Part shown: piece by piece, positions 8,571-16,964 of the stretch | Position numbering within the stretch: the stretch's first letter is position 1 | How the letters are laid out: each line of letters opens with the position of its first letter | NCBI GenBank assembly: GCA_947169105.1 | Contig: CAMVOL010000022.1 | Location: 1 to 40,628 of the forward strand | Origin: an uncultured Bacteroidales bacterium | Lineage (GTDB): Bacteria; Bacteroidota; Bacteroidia; Bacteroidales; WCHB1-69 | Length of the DNA: 40,628 nt | Direction: 5' to 3' | Made by a program: the position numbers and the translations under genes | The notes under the pieces: model-generated | What the model saw: only the letters and a program-made list of their open reading frames with translations | What the model was told of the DNA's origin: nothing | Databases searched by the model: none

Positions 8571-9180
8571 GAATATCCTGTTTGACCTCGGCGGTGTCTT
8601 GTACGACATCCGCTACCAGAACGTGCCGGAGGCCTTCGCAAAACTTGGCTTCACCGACTTCGACACCCACTTCACCCAAGCGGCACAGTCTGGACCCATC
8701 GACCTTTTTGAGGAAGGGAAAATCTCCGTACCCGAATTTCGCAACTATATCCGCACGCTGACCGATGCGCCCATGACCGACCAGCAGATTGACGACGCGT
8801 GGAACGCCATCATCATTGACGTGCCCGAACATCGTATCCAAATGTTGGAAGAGCTTAAGAACCAGTATAATCTGTATCTTTTCAGCAATACAAACCAACT
8901 GAACTGCGACAAATTTTCCGTTCTCCTTCAAGAAAAATATGGTTACAATATCTTTGAAAGATACTTCAACCGATACTTTTTCTCGCACGAAATCCATCTG
9001 CGGAAACCGAAAGTGGAGGCATTCCAATTCGTGCTTGCGGAGGCTGGTATCAATCCCGACGAGACGATTTTCATTGACGACACCGTCCGACACATTGAGG
9101 GAGCGAAGCAAACAGGACTGCACACCTATCTCCTACCTAAAGGCGAAGACGTATGCGAAAAAAAATGGCTCAACATCTGA
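8557..9180 (+). CDS. HAD-superfamily hydrolase (subfamily IA, YihX-like)
   Basis: 207 residues; the ATG at 8557 overlaps the upstream gene, and the ATG at 8563 is equally possible. HAD motifs: NILFDLGGVLYD (nucleophile Asp, with the second Asp replaced by Gly as is usual in YihX-type members), LFSNTNQ (motif II Ser/Thr), HLRKPKVEAF (motif III Lys) and TIFIDDTVRHIEGA (motif IV Asp pair). A helical cap lies between motifs I and II. These enzymes are cytoplasmic phosphatases of small sugar or nucleotide phosphates; the substrate cannot be told from sequence. It is the last gene of the operon that begins with the S8 protease, and a 125-bp gap follows. Confidence 0.85.
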   Translation: MTMIKNILFDLGGVLYDIRYQNVPEAFAKLGFTDFDTHFTQAAQSGPIDLFEEGKISVPEFRNYIRTLTDAPMTDQQIDDAWNAIIIDVPEHRIQMLEELKNQYNLYLFSNTNQLNCDKFSVLLQEKYGYNIFERYFNRYFFSHEIHLRKPKVEAFQFVLAEAGINPDETIFIDDTVRHIEGAKQTGLHTYLLPKGEDVCEKKWLNI

Positions 9181-9231
9181 CGTTTTGGCAGTTTCCGCCT
9201 TTGGCAAACTTTTTGCAAGGCAGGGATTGCT

Positions 9232-9264
9232 CCTTCGGAACAAGTCCTGCGACATTCCGAAAGG
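9232..9264 (+). other. Hairpin between the HAD gene and grpE
   Basis: CCTTCGGAA (9232-9240) can pair with TTCCGAAAGG (9255-9264) with one bulged A and a 14-nt loop, followed by a T-rich stretch. It may be a weak terminator of the upstream operon or a structured leader of grpE. The remaining 9181-9305 shows two TTTGGCA copies (9185 and 9200 areas) and no clear promoter. Confidence 0.3.
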
Positions 9265-9305
9265 TTGGCTATTTGTATTTGTAAATAATTAAAAATAAAC
9301 ATACT

Positions 9306-9974
9306 ATGAACAAAGACGAAAAAAATCTTGACCCGATGGAGGAGCCTCTTGAGACTCCCGACGGGCAGGAAACTGACAATTTGTCAACGGAGGTGCCTGA
9401 AACTGACACAGAGGCGCAGGAAACGCCCGAAAATGAACCGGAAACCGAGGACGAACCGATAGAAAAAAAGGAAGAAAAACGCGGATTTTTCGGCAAAAAG
9501 AACAAAAAAGAGGAAGAATTAAAGAAAAAGATTGAGGAATTAGAAGAACAGAAGAAAGAACTGAACAACAAGTACTTGCATCTTTATTCTGAATTCGACA
9601 ACTACAAAAAACGCACCAATCGTGAGAAGTTGGAACTGATAGAAACCGCCTCTGAAAAGGTGATTTTAAATCTGCTTCCCGTTATTGACGATTTTGAACG
9701 CGCCATCAAAGCCAACGAGAAGTTGGAGGATGTGACGATTCTGAAAGAAGGTTTTAATTTGATTTACAATAAGTTGCTTCAACTTTTGAAACGTTTTGAC
9801 GTGACAGAAATCGAAGCCAAAGGCGAGGAGTTCGACACCGACCTGCACGAGGCCGTCACCCATTTTCCCGCACCCACTGAAGAAGAAAAGGGCAAAGTAA
9901 TGGATGTGACGGAAAAGGGTTACAAGATCAAGGGCAAGGTGATTCGATATGCGAAAGTAGTTGTGGGTCAGTAA
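9306..9974 (+). CDS. grpE: Nucleotide exchange factor GrpE
   Basis: 222 residues. GrpE releases ADP from DnaK and so resets the Hsp70 cycle in the cytoplasm. The protein has a long acidic, disordered N-terminus (about residues 1-58, rich in E, T, P), a Lys/Glu coiled coil (about 60-115, EELKKKIEELEEQKKELNN), then SEFDNYKKRTNREK and LLPVIDDFERAI, typical of the GrpE helical bundle, and a C-terminal beta-domain ending GYKIKGKVIRYAKVVVGQ. dnaJ follows 113 bp later on the same strand, the classic pairing; dnaK and hrcA are not in the window. The stop codon TAA at 9972 lies inside the first unit of a heptamer array. Confidence 0.97.
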   Translation: MNKDEKNLDPMEEPLETPDGQETDNLSTEVPETDTEAQETPENEPETEDEPIEKKEEKRGFFGKKNKKEEELKKKIEELEEQKKELNNKYLHLYSEFDNYKKRTNREKLELIETASEKVILNLLPVIDDFERAIKANEKLEDVTILKEGFNLIYNKLLQLLKRFDVTEIEAKGEEFDTDLHEAVTHFPAPTEEEKGKVMDVTEKGYKIKGKVIRYAKVVVGQ

Positions 9975-10018
9975 TAAGTAATAAGTAATAAGTATTAGGT
10001 ATTAGGTATTAAGTATTA
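9970..10018. repeat. Seven-unit heptamer array between grpE and dnaJ
   Basis: Exactly 49 bp: three AGTAATA, one AGTATTA, two GGTATTA, one AGTATTA. The grpE stop codon lies within the first unit. The units are the reverse complement of the CYTNTNA family seen elsewhere. The remaining 10019-10087 holds a small CCAC/GTGG hairpin and no recognisable promoter. Confidence 0.75.
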
Positions 10019-10087
10019 AATAATTACCGAAATATAGAGCAGACGATATACCACTGATGGTGGTGGACAATGATATAGAAAAAAGCA

Positions 10088-11239
10088 ATGAACAAACGAG
10101 ATTATTATGAAGTGTTGGGTGTGGCCAAAACCGCCACAGCCGACGAAATAAAGAAGGCGTACCGCAAGCTGGCAATGCAGTACCATCCGGACCGCAACCC
10201 CGGCAACAAGGAGGCTGAGGAGAAGTTCAAGGAGGCGGCGGAGGCGTATGCGGTACTGAGCGACAGCGACAAGCGTGCCCGCTACGACCAGTTTGGGCAT
10301 GAAGGTCTGCACGGTGCGGCGCCGGGCGGTTTCGACACCAGCGACCTCAGCTCCATCTTCGAGCATTTCGGCAGCATGTTCGGCGACATCCTCGGCGGCG
10401 GCTTCCGTGGCTTCGGCGGCGGCGGCGGTGCCCGTAAGGCCGTGCGCCGTGGCAGCGATATACGTATCAATGTGAAACTTACGTTGGAAGAGGTGGCGAC
10501 CGGTTGCACCAAAAAGCTGAAAATCCCCAAACAGGTGGTGTGCGAGCAGTGCGGCGGTAGCGGCGCAAAGGACAAGTCTTCCATCACGCAGTGCCCCACC
10601 TGCCACGGACAGGGCTATGTGATGCAACAGCAACGCAGCATGTTCGGCATCATCCAGCAGACAGTGCCATGTCCCAACTGTCACGGGCAGGGAGAAATCA
10701 TCAAAGACAAATGCCCCAAGTGCGGCGGCAGCGGCACCGTAAAGGGCGAAGAGATTGTGTCCGTCTCCATTCCGGCAGGTGTGGAAGACGGCATGACGTT
10801 GCGGGAACGCGGCAAGGGCAACGCAGCCCCCAACGGCGGCGAGAACGGCGACCTCCACGTGGTGATTCATGTGGAAGACCACCCCGTCTTTGAACGCAAC
10901 GGCAACCACCTGTACCTCAATTATTTCATTTCGTTCCCGCAGGCGTGTCTCGGCACCGAAGCCGAGATTCCGTTGCTGAGCGGAAAGGCGAAGGTGAAAA
11001 TTCCGGCAGGCACCCAAAGCGGCCAGATGATCCGTCTGCGTGGCAAAGGCCTCCCCGACCTCAACTACCACCAGCGCGGTGACCTGATCGTCAACCTCAA
11101 CATTTGGACTCCGAAAAACCTCACCCGTGAAGAAAAGGAACTCATCAGCCAACTCAACCAGTCACCGAACTTCAACCCGAAACCCGACAAAAAAGAGAAA
11201 AGCTTCTTCTCGCGACTCCGCCAATTCCTTGAAAATTGA
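10088..11239 (+). CDS. dnaJ: Chaperone protein DnaJ
   Basis: 383 residues, full length for class I (type A) J proteins. It delivers clients to DnaK and stimulates ATP hydrolysis in the cytoplasm. J domain at residues 1-70 with HPD at 33-35; Gly/Phe-rich linker at about 76-120 ([12 protein letters not shown]); zinc-finger region about 152-216 with four CxxCxGxG motifs ([32 protein letters not shown]); then the two beta-sandwich substrate-binding domains. It follows grpE on the same strand. A 378-codon antisense open frame across this gene is a composition artefact. Confidence 0.98.
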   Translation: MNKRDYYEVLGVAKTATADEIKKAYRKLAMQYHPDRNPGNKEAEEKFKEAAEAYAVLSDSDKRARYDQFGHEGLHGAAPGGFDTSDLSSIFEHFGSMFGDILGGGFRGFGGGGGARKAVRRGSDIRINVKLTLEEVATGCTKKLKIPKQVVCEQCGGSGAKDKSSITQCPTCHGQGYVMQQQRSMFGIIQQTVPCPNCHGQGEIIKDKCPKCGGSGTVKGEEIVSVSIPAGVEDGMTLRERGKGNAAPNGGENGDLHVVIHVEDHPVFERNGNHLYLNYFISFPQACLGTEAEIPLLSGKAKVKIPAGTQSGQMIRLRGKGLPDLNYHQRGDLIVNLNIWTPKNLTREEKELISQLNQSPNFNPKPDKKEKSFFSRLRQFLEN

Positions 11240-11278
11240 GAATTGAAAACTATTGAGGATGAGATTATATGATGAAAG

Positions 11279-11421
11279 GATAGCGTAAAAAGTAATAAGT
11301 AATAGGTATAAAGTAGGAGGTTTCCAACGCACAACCCTTCTTTAAACCAAACACCTATTACCTGTAACCTATCACCTATTACCTATCACCTGTCACCTGT
11401 AACCTGTCACCTGAAACCTGA
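11279..11421. repeat. Bipartite dispersed element with two opposed heptamer arrays (copy 1)
   Basis: A 16-bp core GATAGCGTAAAAAGTA (11279-11294) is followed by four A/G-type units (11291-11318: AGTAATA, AGTAATA, GGTATAA, AGTAGGA), a 19-bp segment ending in the core CGCACAACCC (11328-11337), and ten C/T-type units (11352-11421, such as CACCTAT, TACCTGT, AACCTAT). The second copy at 30400-30495 has both cores identical. The two arms are roughly complementary and could fold back. The last unit ends one base before the ATG of the Wzz-like gene, so the element supplies that gene's whole ribosome-binding region. It fills most of the 183-bp gap after dnaJ. Confidence 0.7.
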
Positions 11422-11422
11422 A

Positions 11423-12136
11423 ATGAAATATTACCAATACTTCTTGAAAATCCTCCTGAAATACAAATGGGTGCTGTTAGCCACAGTGGGTATTCCTGTT
11501 GTGGCTGCGGTGCTTTTTTGCAAGCTTTCGACACCACTGTACGAGTCCGCCACTGAGATTTACCCACTGGTGATGAAGAAGGATGCGGAGATGACGCCGC
11601 TCAACCCGTGCTATCAGGTGCAGCGGATTGCCCATTCGGCGCAGTTCCGGAAGCTGCTGGTGGATGCGAACATAAGCCCGTCGCTCGACCTGTCAAATTA
11701 CGACCGACGTATCATCTGTACCGAGACGCCCCGCCACACGCTCGCCATTGCCGCACGCGCTGAAACGCCCGAAGCCGCCAACGCACTGACACAGCAACTT
11801 CTTGACCAGCTCGACTTCGCCGGCAAACAGCTGTCATCCCTGCGGTTGGCCGTGGATTCCGGCCTTTGCGAACAGATTCCGTGGGACTACTACCACCATC
11901 AGGTGGACTTCGCGCCGGAGTCGCCCGTACGCGACAGCTGCGACAGTGCCCGCACCCACTTCCTGTTCGACATCCTATCCAAACCCTCCAGCGACTGCAC
12001 GCCCGTCTATCCGCCCGACATACTGAAAACCACGATATTGGTGCTTATCATTTCTGCCTTTCTCTCCTTCACCGGCGTATGCATTTTTGAGGAAATCCGC
12101 AACCGTTTTCACAAAACCAGTCCTGAGCAAGAATGA
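11423..12136 (+). CDS. Wzz-like polysaccharide chain-length/copolymerase protein
   Basis: 237 residues. Two membrane segments frame a periplasmic domain: residues about 15-33 (KWVLLATVGIPVVAAVLF) and about 198-222 (DILKTTILVLIISAFLSF). The stretch after the first segment (STPLYESATEIYPLV) matches the start of Wzz-type domains. There is no cytoplasmic tyrosine-kinase domain, so it is the short Wzz form rather than Wzc. It probably modulates polymer length by working with the Wzy-like protein encoded directly downstream (4-bp ATGA overlap). First gene of the polysaccharide operon. The family call rests on topology and context more than on strong motifs. Confidence 0.65.
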   Translation: MKYYQYFLKILLKYKWVLLATVGIPVVAAVLFCKLSTPLYESATEIYPLVMKKDAEMTPLNPCYQVQRIAHSAQFRKLLVDANISPSLDLSNYDRRIICTETPRHTLAIAARAETPEAANALTQQLLDQLDFAGKQLSSLRLAVDSGLCEQIPWDYYHHQVDFAPESPVRDSCDSARTHFLFDILSKPSSDCTPVYPPDILKTTILVLIISAFLSFTGVCIFEEIRNRFHKTSPEQE

Positions 12137-13329
12137 AAGAATTGAGCCTGTACCATAAAATCGCTTTTGCTGTTTTGTGTCTGGGCGCATTCACAAACAC
12201 CTTCCTGCTGCTGCCCCAGGTTACCTTCCTTCGCTTGGGCGTGGTACTGATGTTTTGCGGACTTCTTTTCTTTGAAAAAATACGGTTGGATTCCGGATTC
12301 TACGCAGTTGCCGCATTTTTTACGGCATATATCGCTTATACATTGCTTCTTACCTTACTATACGGAAGGGCGGTGACCATTTCCGGAACTGTCAATTTCT
12401 TTTTCATCCTCCTGTTGGTCATCGCCTCGCTATGGCTGTTTTGTGCGGCGCCGCGCCAAAGCATGCGCTTTTTCTACATCGTTTGCGGCATCAATCTGGT
12501 GGTTTCGACGGGGCTTGCGGGCGCGGAAATGCTGACAGGGTGGCATCTTCCCATGTCAAATATGCACCTGCCTGAAAAGGTGATGATTGTGGCGGAGCAC
12601 AACCAAAACTACCCCACCGGCTTTTTCAACAACAAGAATGACTTTGCCATTGTGGTGCTGCTAAGTTTTTGCTATTGGATGGCGTACCGTCTGCACTTCA
12701 TCAAAGAACGGAAGCGTTGGGCGGATTTCCTCTTTTTGGGGCTGTGTTTGGCGTGCCTGTGCATGACCCGCTGCCGCACCTCGATAATCGGACTATTCCT
12801 TTTCTGCCTGTTCCTCCAGCGGGGATTCATCCTCAAGCACAAAACGTTCTTTGGGATCGCCGGCGGGCTTTGCCTTGTAGCCTTTTTAGTGGTGTTCCTG
12901 TTTTTCGCCGACCACTCCATAAGCATCCGGCAGAAGCTCTACCTTTACTCCTTTGCCTCCCTTTACGATTCTTACGGGCTCGGCTTCGGGCTGGACGGTG
13001 ACAAGTTCTTCTATGCCAGCTTCGACAACTACGGGCTGTTCGGCGACATCACCAATTCTCATTCCTATCTACTTGATATTCTGCTTACTTCGGGATTGTT
13101 TTTCTTTGTAGGCTATCTGTTTTTGCTTTTCTATCTGATGCGCAGGATTGCCGTGCGACACGGCCGGAACGAGTTCTGGGCGATGATACCGTTGTACGTG
13201 TTCCTGCTATTCGCGCCCAGTTCCGCCAATCTCTTGTGGATTCACTATCTTTTCTTTGCTTCAATTGCAGGCTATGCGTGTCTTCCGGCAAATGAAGAGA
13301 GACAAAAAATGGAGGTAATATGCGGCTGA
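12133..13329 (+). CDS. O-antigen polymerase/ligase family membrane protein (Wzy/WaaL-like)
   Basis: 398 residues with about ten to twelve hydrophobic segments spread over the whole length and a larger periplasmic loop around residues 255-310. The central segment TGFFNNKNDFAIVVLLSF resembles the conserved region of O-antigen ligase/polymerase proteins (PF04932-like), and TRCRTSIIGLFLF follows the expected pattern. In the inner membrane such proteins either polymerise lipid-linked repeat units or transfer the glycan to an acceptor. Position between a Wzz-like protein and a Wzx flippase favours polymerase. It overlaps both neighbours (4 bp and 10 bp). Sequence alone cannot separate polymerase from ligase. 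Confidence 0.75.
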   Translation: MKELSLYHKIAFAVLCLGAFTNTFLLLPQVTFLRLGVVLMFCGLLFFEKIRLDSGFYAVAAFFTAYIAYTLLLTLLYGRAVTISGTVNFFFILLLVIASLWLFCAAPRQSMRFFYIVCGINLVVSTGLAGAEMLTGWHLPMSNMHLPEKVMIVAEHNQNYPTGFFNNKNDFAIVVLLSFCYWMAYRLHFIKERKRWADFLFLGLCLACLCMTRCRTSIIGLFLFCLFLQRGFILKHKTFFGIAGGLCLVAFLVVFLFFADHSISIRQKLYLYSFASLYDSYGLGFGLDGDKFFYASFDNYGLFGDITNSHSYLLDILLTSGLFFFVGYLFLLFYLMRRIAVRHGRNEFWAMIPLYVFLLFAPSSANLLWIHYLFFASIAGYACLPANEERQKMEVICG

Positions 13330-14771
13330 GGGACAAGACGATAAGCGGGGCAAAGTGGAACACTGCGGCCACGGCAAACAATGCTTTGGTGCAGATGCTG
13401 AAGCTTTTCATCCTGGCCCGTTTCCTCAGCAAGGCGGATTTCGGTCTGGTCGCCATCGCTACGATGGTCATCGGTTTCACCGACATCTTTGCCAATATGG
13501 GCTTCTCCGTGGGGATCATCCACAAAAAGGAAATCTCAAAAGAGGAGTATTCTTCTGTTTTTTGGGTGAATCTGGCGGTGAGCCTGATTCTTTTCGGCAT
13601 AATATGCGCCATAACACCCTTGTTATCAATCTATTACGGTCAGTCCGAACTGAACAAGATCATACCATTGTTAGGATTGCAACTGGTCATTACGGCTTTC
13701 GGCAAGATTTTCCAGACTTTGCGCACCAAAGAACTGAATTTCAAGTTCATATCTATCGTAAATATGGCTGGTGTCTATGCAGGCGCCCTCTTCACCATCA
13801 TCACAGCGATGGTTGGCTGGGGCGTTTACAGCATGGTGTTCGGGATGTTGCTGCAAACCACCGTCATCTTTGCCACCTACGCCATTGCCGGGATACGGAA
13901 CAACGGCATCCTATTCCACTGCAATCTCCGTGAAATCAGCGGTTTGATTAAAATCGGCGGATACCAGATGGGGGCGCAAGTGCTGGACTACTGCTCGTCG
14001 AAAGCGGACATTTTCCTGATCGGCCGCTTCTTCGGGATGGAGGCGCTGGGCGTTTACAACCTCGGCAAGGACCTGCTGATGAAAGTGATGATGATCAACC
14101 CCATCATCACCTCTGTGGCAACGCCCGCCTTTGCCAAGATTCAGGACAATATCCCGCTGATGCGCTCCACCTACGCCAAAATACTGAACTTCCTGTCATC
14201 CATCAACTTCCCGATTTTTGCCGTGTTCTTCATCTTTGCCGAACCGCTGACCTTCTTCCTTTATGGCGAAAAAATGATGGAAGTGGCCTTCTTCATCCGG
14301 CTGTTTGCCGTGTGGGGACTTTTCCATTCGGTGGGTAACCCGGCTGGCATCCTGATGGTGTCGTTAGGCCGCACCGACCTGAGCTTCCGCTGGACGGTCT
14401 TGCGTGTTATCTGCGTGGTTTCCACCACGTTGGCATTATGCTACACCACAATTGAAGTTCTCACCTTCGCGCAAGTCGCCTTGGAAATCGCGTTCTTCTT
14501 CGCCTATTGGCGGATGATGATCTACAAGATGGTGCAAACCCCTCTACGGGAATATGTGGGGAGTGTCTCATTCCCCTTCCTCGCTTGCGTCGCAGCCGCT
14601 TTGCCCTGCCTGATCCTTCTGTTTCTCACCCGCAATTATTATATCCAGATTGGGAATATCTGCCTTTTCGCTATCGGTTATGTGGTGCTGTTCTTTGTTT
14701 TCAGGCGGGATTTTATAAATGAAATCTGGTCAATGGTTTTCCGTAAAAAAATTCAAGAAGAGAATGAATAA
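13320..14771 (+). CDS. Polysaccharide flippase, MOP superfamily (WzxC/TuaB-like)
   Basis: 483 residues, about twelve to fourteen transmembrane helices. The start MRLRDKTISGAKWN with a following LARFLSKADFGLVAIATMVIGF segment is characteristic of WzxC/TuaB-type lipopolysaccharide exporters (PF13440-like). It would flip undecaprenyl-linked repeat units to the periplasmic face. The start overlaps the Wzy-like gene by 10 bp, and a strong GGAGGT lies 5-10 bp upstream of the ATG at 13320, unusual in a region with few Shine-Dalgarno sites and consistent with coupled translation. The end overlaps the next gene by 8 bp. Confidence 0.88.
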   Translation: MRLRDKTISGAKWNTAATANNALVQMLKLFILARFLSKADFGLVAIATMVIGFTDIFANMGFSVGIIHKKEISKEEYSSVFWVNLAVSLILFGIICAITPLLSIYYGQSELNKIIPLLGLQLVITAFGKIFQTLRTKELNFKFISIVNMAGVYAGALFTIITAMVGWGVYSMVFGMLLQTTVIFATYAIAGIRNNGILFHCNLREISGLIKIGGYQMGAQVLDYCSSKADIFLIGRFFGMEALGVYNLGKDLLMKVMMINPIITSVATPAFAKIQDNIPLMRSTYAKILNFLSSINFPIFAVFFIFAEPLTFFLYGEKMMEVAFFIRLFAVWGLFHSVGNPAGILMVSLGRTDLSFRWTVLRVICVVSTTLALCYTTIEVLTFAQVALEIAFFFAYWRMMIYKMVQTPLREYVGSVSFPFLACVAAALPCLILLFLTRNYYIQIGNICLFAIGYVVLFFVFRRDFINEIWSMVFRKKIQEENE

Positions 14772-15855
14772 ACGTATCATCTTCCATATTCCCGTGCAGT
14801 TGGACCGAAACCATGCTTCGGCCAGCCAGATTCGTCCGCTGAAGATGATTGCGGCATTCCAAAACATTGGCTATGCGGTTGATATTGTAGAGGGACCGGC
14901 AAAAAAGCGGCAGGCACAAATTGTTGAAATCAAGAAGAATATTCGCGCTGGCGTAAAATACGACTTCGTCTATAGCGAGTCCTCTACGATGCCGACGCTG
15001 CTCACCGAAAGCCACCATCTTCCCACCCACCCTTGCCTTGATTTCGGATTTTTTCAATTCTGCAAAAAGAACAATATTCCTATCGGTTTGTTTTACAGGG
15101 ATATACACTGGTGCTTTATCAACAAGAACAAAGATTGGAAGCAGCGTGTGGCTCGATATTTCTATCGTTATGATTTGAAAAAGTATCAGAAATTGGTGGA
15201 CGTTTTTTTCCTTCCTTCTTTGGAGATGCTGCCGCACATCCCGTTCCACTTTGACGGAACGGTGGCGACTTTGCCTCCTGGTGGGGATGAGAAAGAAGCA
15301 ATCCATTCAAAAACAGACAATTCCATCAATATTCTATATGTCGGTGGCGTGGGCGGAAATTACGATGTCGCGCCGTTATTGGGGGCGGTTTCGGAGTGTC
15401 CGTTTGTGAATCTCACCCTCTGCTGCCGTCCGTCCGACTGGGAAAAGGTTGCCGCGCAGCTCGCCCCGCTTCTTTCGGAAAACATCCGTATCCTGCACAA
15501 ACAGCCGGAGGAACTTCCCGAACTTTACGCCGCCGCCGACCTTTTCTCCCTCTTTTTCCATACCGACTATTGGGAATTTGCCGTCCCCTTCAAACTGTTC
15601 GAGGCCGTCAGCTATCAGGTGCCGCTTCTGGCTGCAGAAGGGACATGGTGTGGAAAGTTCGTGCATGAGAACCGGATTGGCTTTGAGATTCCGCATCGCA
15701 CGGACGAACTCATCCGAGTATTAAACCAGATTCACGACAATCCAGCTGTTTTACAGGATTTTAGAAATAACCTCAGTCGCCTCGCGCCGCAACACACGTG
15801 GGAAAGCCGCGCCCGCAAGGTGGCCGATGAACTGACACAAACCGCTAACGTATGA
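14764..15855 (+). CDS. Glycosyltransferase, GT-B fold (GT4-like)
   Basis: 363 residues from the ATG at 14764 (MNKRIIFHIPVQLDRN); the longer frame opens within the flippase gene and is unlikely. A two-domain GT-B layout is visible: an N-terminal half with ASASQIRPLKMIAAF and a C-terminal half starting INILYVGGVGGNYDVAPLL, then LPELYAAADLFSLFFH and the donor-site region FAVPFKLFEAVSYQVPLLA. It should add one sugar to the lipid-linked repeat on the cytoplasmic side. The acceptor and donor are unknown. It overlaps the flippase (8 bp) and the next glycosyltransferase (4 bp). Confidence 0.8.
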   Translation: MNKRIIFHIPVQLDRNHASASQIRPLKMIAAFQNIGYAVDIVEGPAKKRQAQIVEIKKNIRAGVKYDFVYSESSTMPTLLTESHHLPTHPCLDFGFFQFCKKNNIPIGLFYRDIHWCFINKNKDWKQRVARYFYRYDLKKYQKLVDVFFLPSLEMLPHIPFHFDGTVATLPPGGDEKEAIHSKTDNSINILYVGGVGGNYDVAPLLGAVSECPFVNLTLCCRPSDWEKVAAQLAPLLSENIRILHKQPEELPELYAAADLFSLFFHTDYWEFAVPFKLFEAVSYQVPLLAAEGTWCGKFVHENRIGFEIPHRTDELIRVLNQIHDNPAVLQDFRNNLSRLAPQHTWESRARKVADELTQTANV

Positions 15856-16958
15856 AAGTGTTCATTCTGTCCGACATCCACAGCACCCACACCAAACGGT
15901 GGGTGAAGTCGCTCTCCGAAAAGGGCTGCGAAATCTTCCTTTTCGGACTTCTGGACTGCGATGCCTCCTTTTATGCTGATTTGAAAAACGTTACGGTTTA
16001 CAACTACGGTTTCACCTTTCACAAAAGTTCGCGGATTTACCGTTGGGTATTCGGCAAAATGCTTTATTTCAAATCTTTAAAAAAGATAAAAGAAAAAATC
16101 AGGGAGTTCCGGCCCGACATCGTCCATGCACACTACGCCTCCAGCTACGGACTCTTGGGAGCACTGACAAAATTCCATCCCTATATCGTATCGGTTTGGG
16201 GCAGCGACGTTTACAGCTATCCACAGTCGGGGAGCATCTACCGCCGGTTGCTCAAATACACCTTTCAGAAAGCCGACCTCATCCTTTCCACCAGCCATTG
16301 TATGGCAAAGGAAACAAACAAATACACCGACAAAGCAATCGGAATTACGCCATTTGGTGTTGATACAGAATTATTTAAACCTTTCCAAAAAGAAAGCAAC
16401 GGCACGTTTGTCATCGGGAATGTTAAGACGCTGAGCGCAAACTACGGCATTGACCTGCTGATTCGGGCGTTTGCTATCGTATGTGCCAACAATCCGGACA
16501 CACCGCTGAAACTCAGGATTGTGGGCGACGGCCCCGACAAGACGAAACTTCAGGAGCTGAGCCGTACCCTCAGCGTGGACGGCCGTACCGAATTTGTCGG
16601 CTTTGTCGATAACCGCCGACTTCCAGAAATCTACAACTCGTTTGATGTATCCGTATCGCTCTCGTACAAAGAGAGTTTTGGCGTGGTAGCGGTCGAAGCG
16701 ATGGCATGTGGCTGTCCCGTCGTCACCTCCGATGCCGACGGCTTCCGCGAGGTGGTGGAGGACGGAGCTACGGGTTTCATCGTCCCCAAAGGGAATCCCG
16801 AAGCTGCGGCCGGTGCCATCCAACGGTTCATCGACAACCCTGAGCTTTGTCATACAATGGGGGCTGCGGGACGGGCACGGGTGCTACGGCTCTATCAATG
16901 GAATAGCAACGTGCAGGCCATGCTCGACTATTACCATTCTGTTTTAAATTGCAAATAA
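15852..16958 (+). CDS. Glycosyltransferase family 4
   Basis: 368 residues. N-terminal Rossmann half: MKVFILSDIHSTHTKRWVKSL, then PDIVHAHYASSYGLLGAL and the VSVWGSDVYSYP acceptor loop. C-terminal half: FVIGNVKTLSANYGIDLLIRAF, LRIVGDGPDKTKL, TEFVGFVDN and the retaining-enzyme signature ESFGVVAVEAMACGCPVV with the paired Glu residues. This is a clear GT4 (PF00534) enzyme. It works in the cytoplasm on the lipid-linked oligosaccharide; linkage and donor cannot be deduced. It starts in a 4-bp overlap with the previous gene, and the next gene begins 6 bp after its stop. Confidence 0.9.
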   Translation: MKVFILSDIHSTHTKRWVKSLSEKGCEIFLFGLLDCDASFYADLKNVTVYNYGFTFHKSSRIYRWVFGKMLYFKSLKKIKEKIREFRPDIVHAHYASSYGLLGALTKFHPYIVSVWGSDVYSYPQSGSIYRRLLKYTFQKADLILSTSHCMAKETNKYTDKAIGITPFGVDTELFKPFQKESNGTFVIGNVKTLSANYGIDLLIRAFAIVCANNPDTPLKLRIVGDGPDKTKLQELSRTLSVDGRTEFVGFVDNRRLPEIYNSFDVSVSLSYKESFGVVAVEAMACGCPVVTSDADGFREVVEDGATGFIVPKGNPEAAAGAIQRFIDNPELCHTMGAAGRARVLRLYQWNSNVQAMLDYYHSVLNCK

Positions 16959-16964
16959 CTGACA

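Noticed and set aside
10040-10075. Small CCAC/GTGG hairpin before dnaJ as a CIRCE-like heat-shock operator
   Set aside because: It does not match the CIRCE TTAGCACTC-N9-GAGTGCTAA pattern, and the stem is only four base pairs.
10016-11152. 378-codon minus-strand open frame across dnaJ
   Set aside because: It is fully antisense to a canonical DnaJ with all motifs; GC-rich third positions suppress stops on the opposite strand. No start signals or recognisable protein features.
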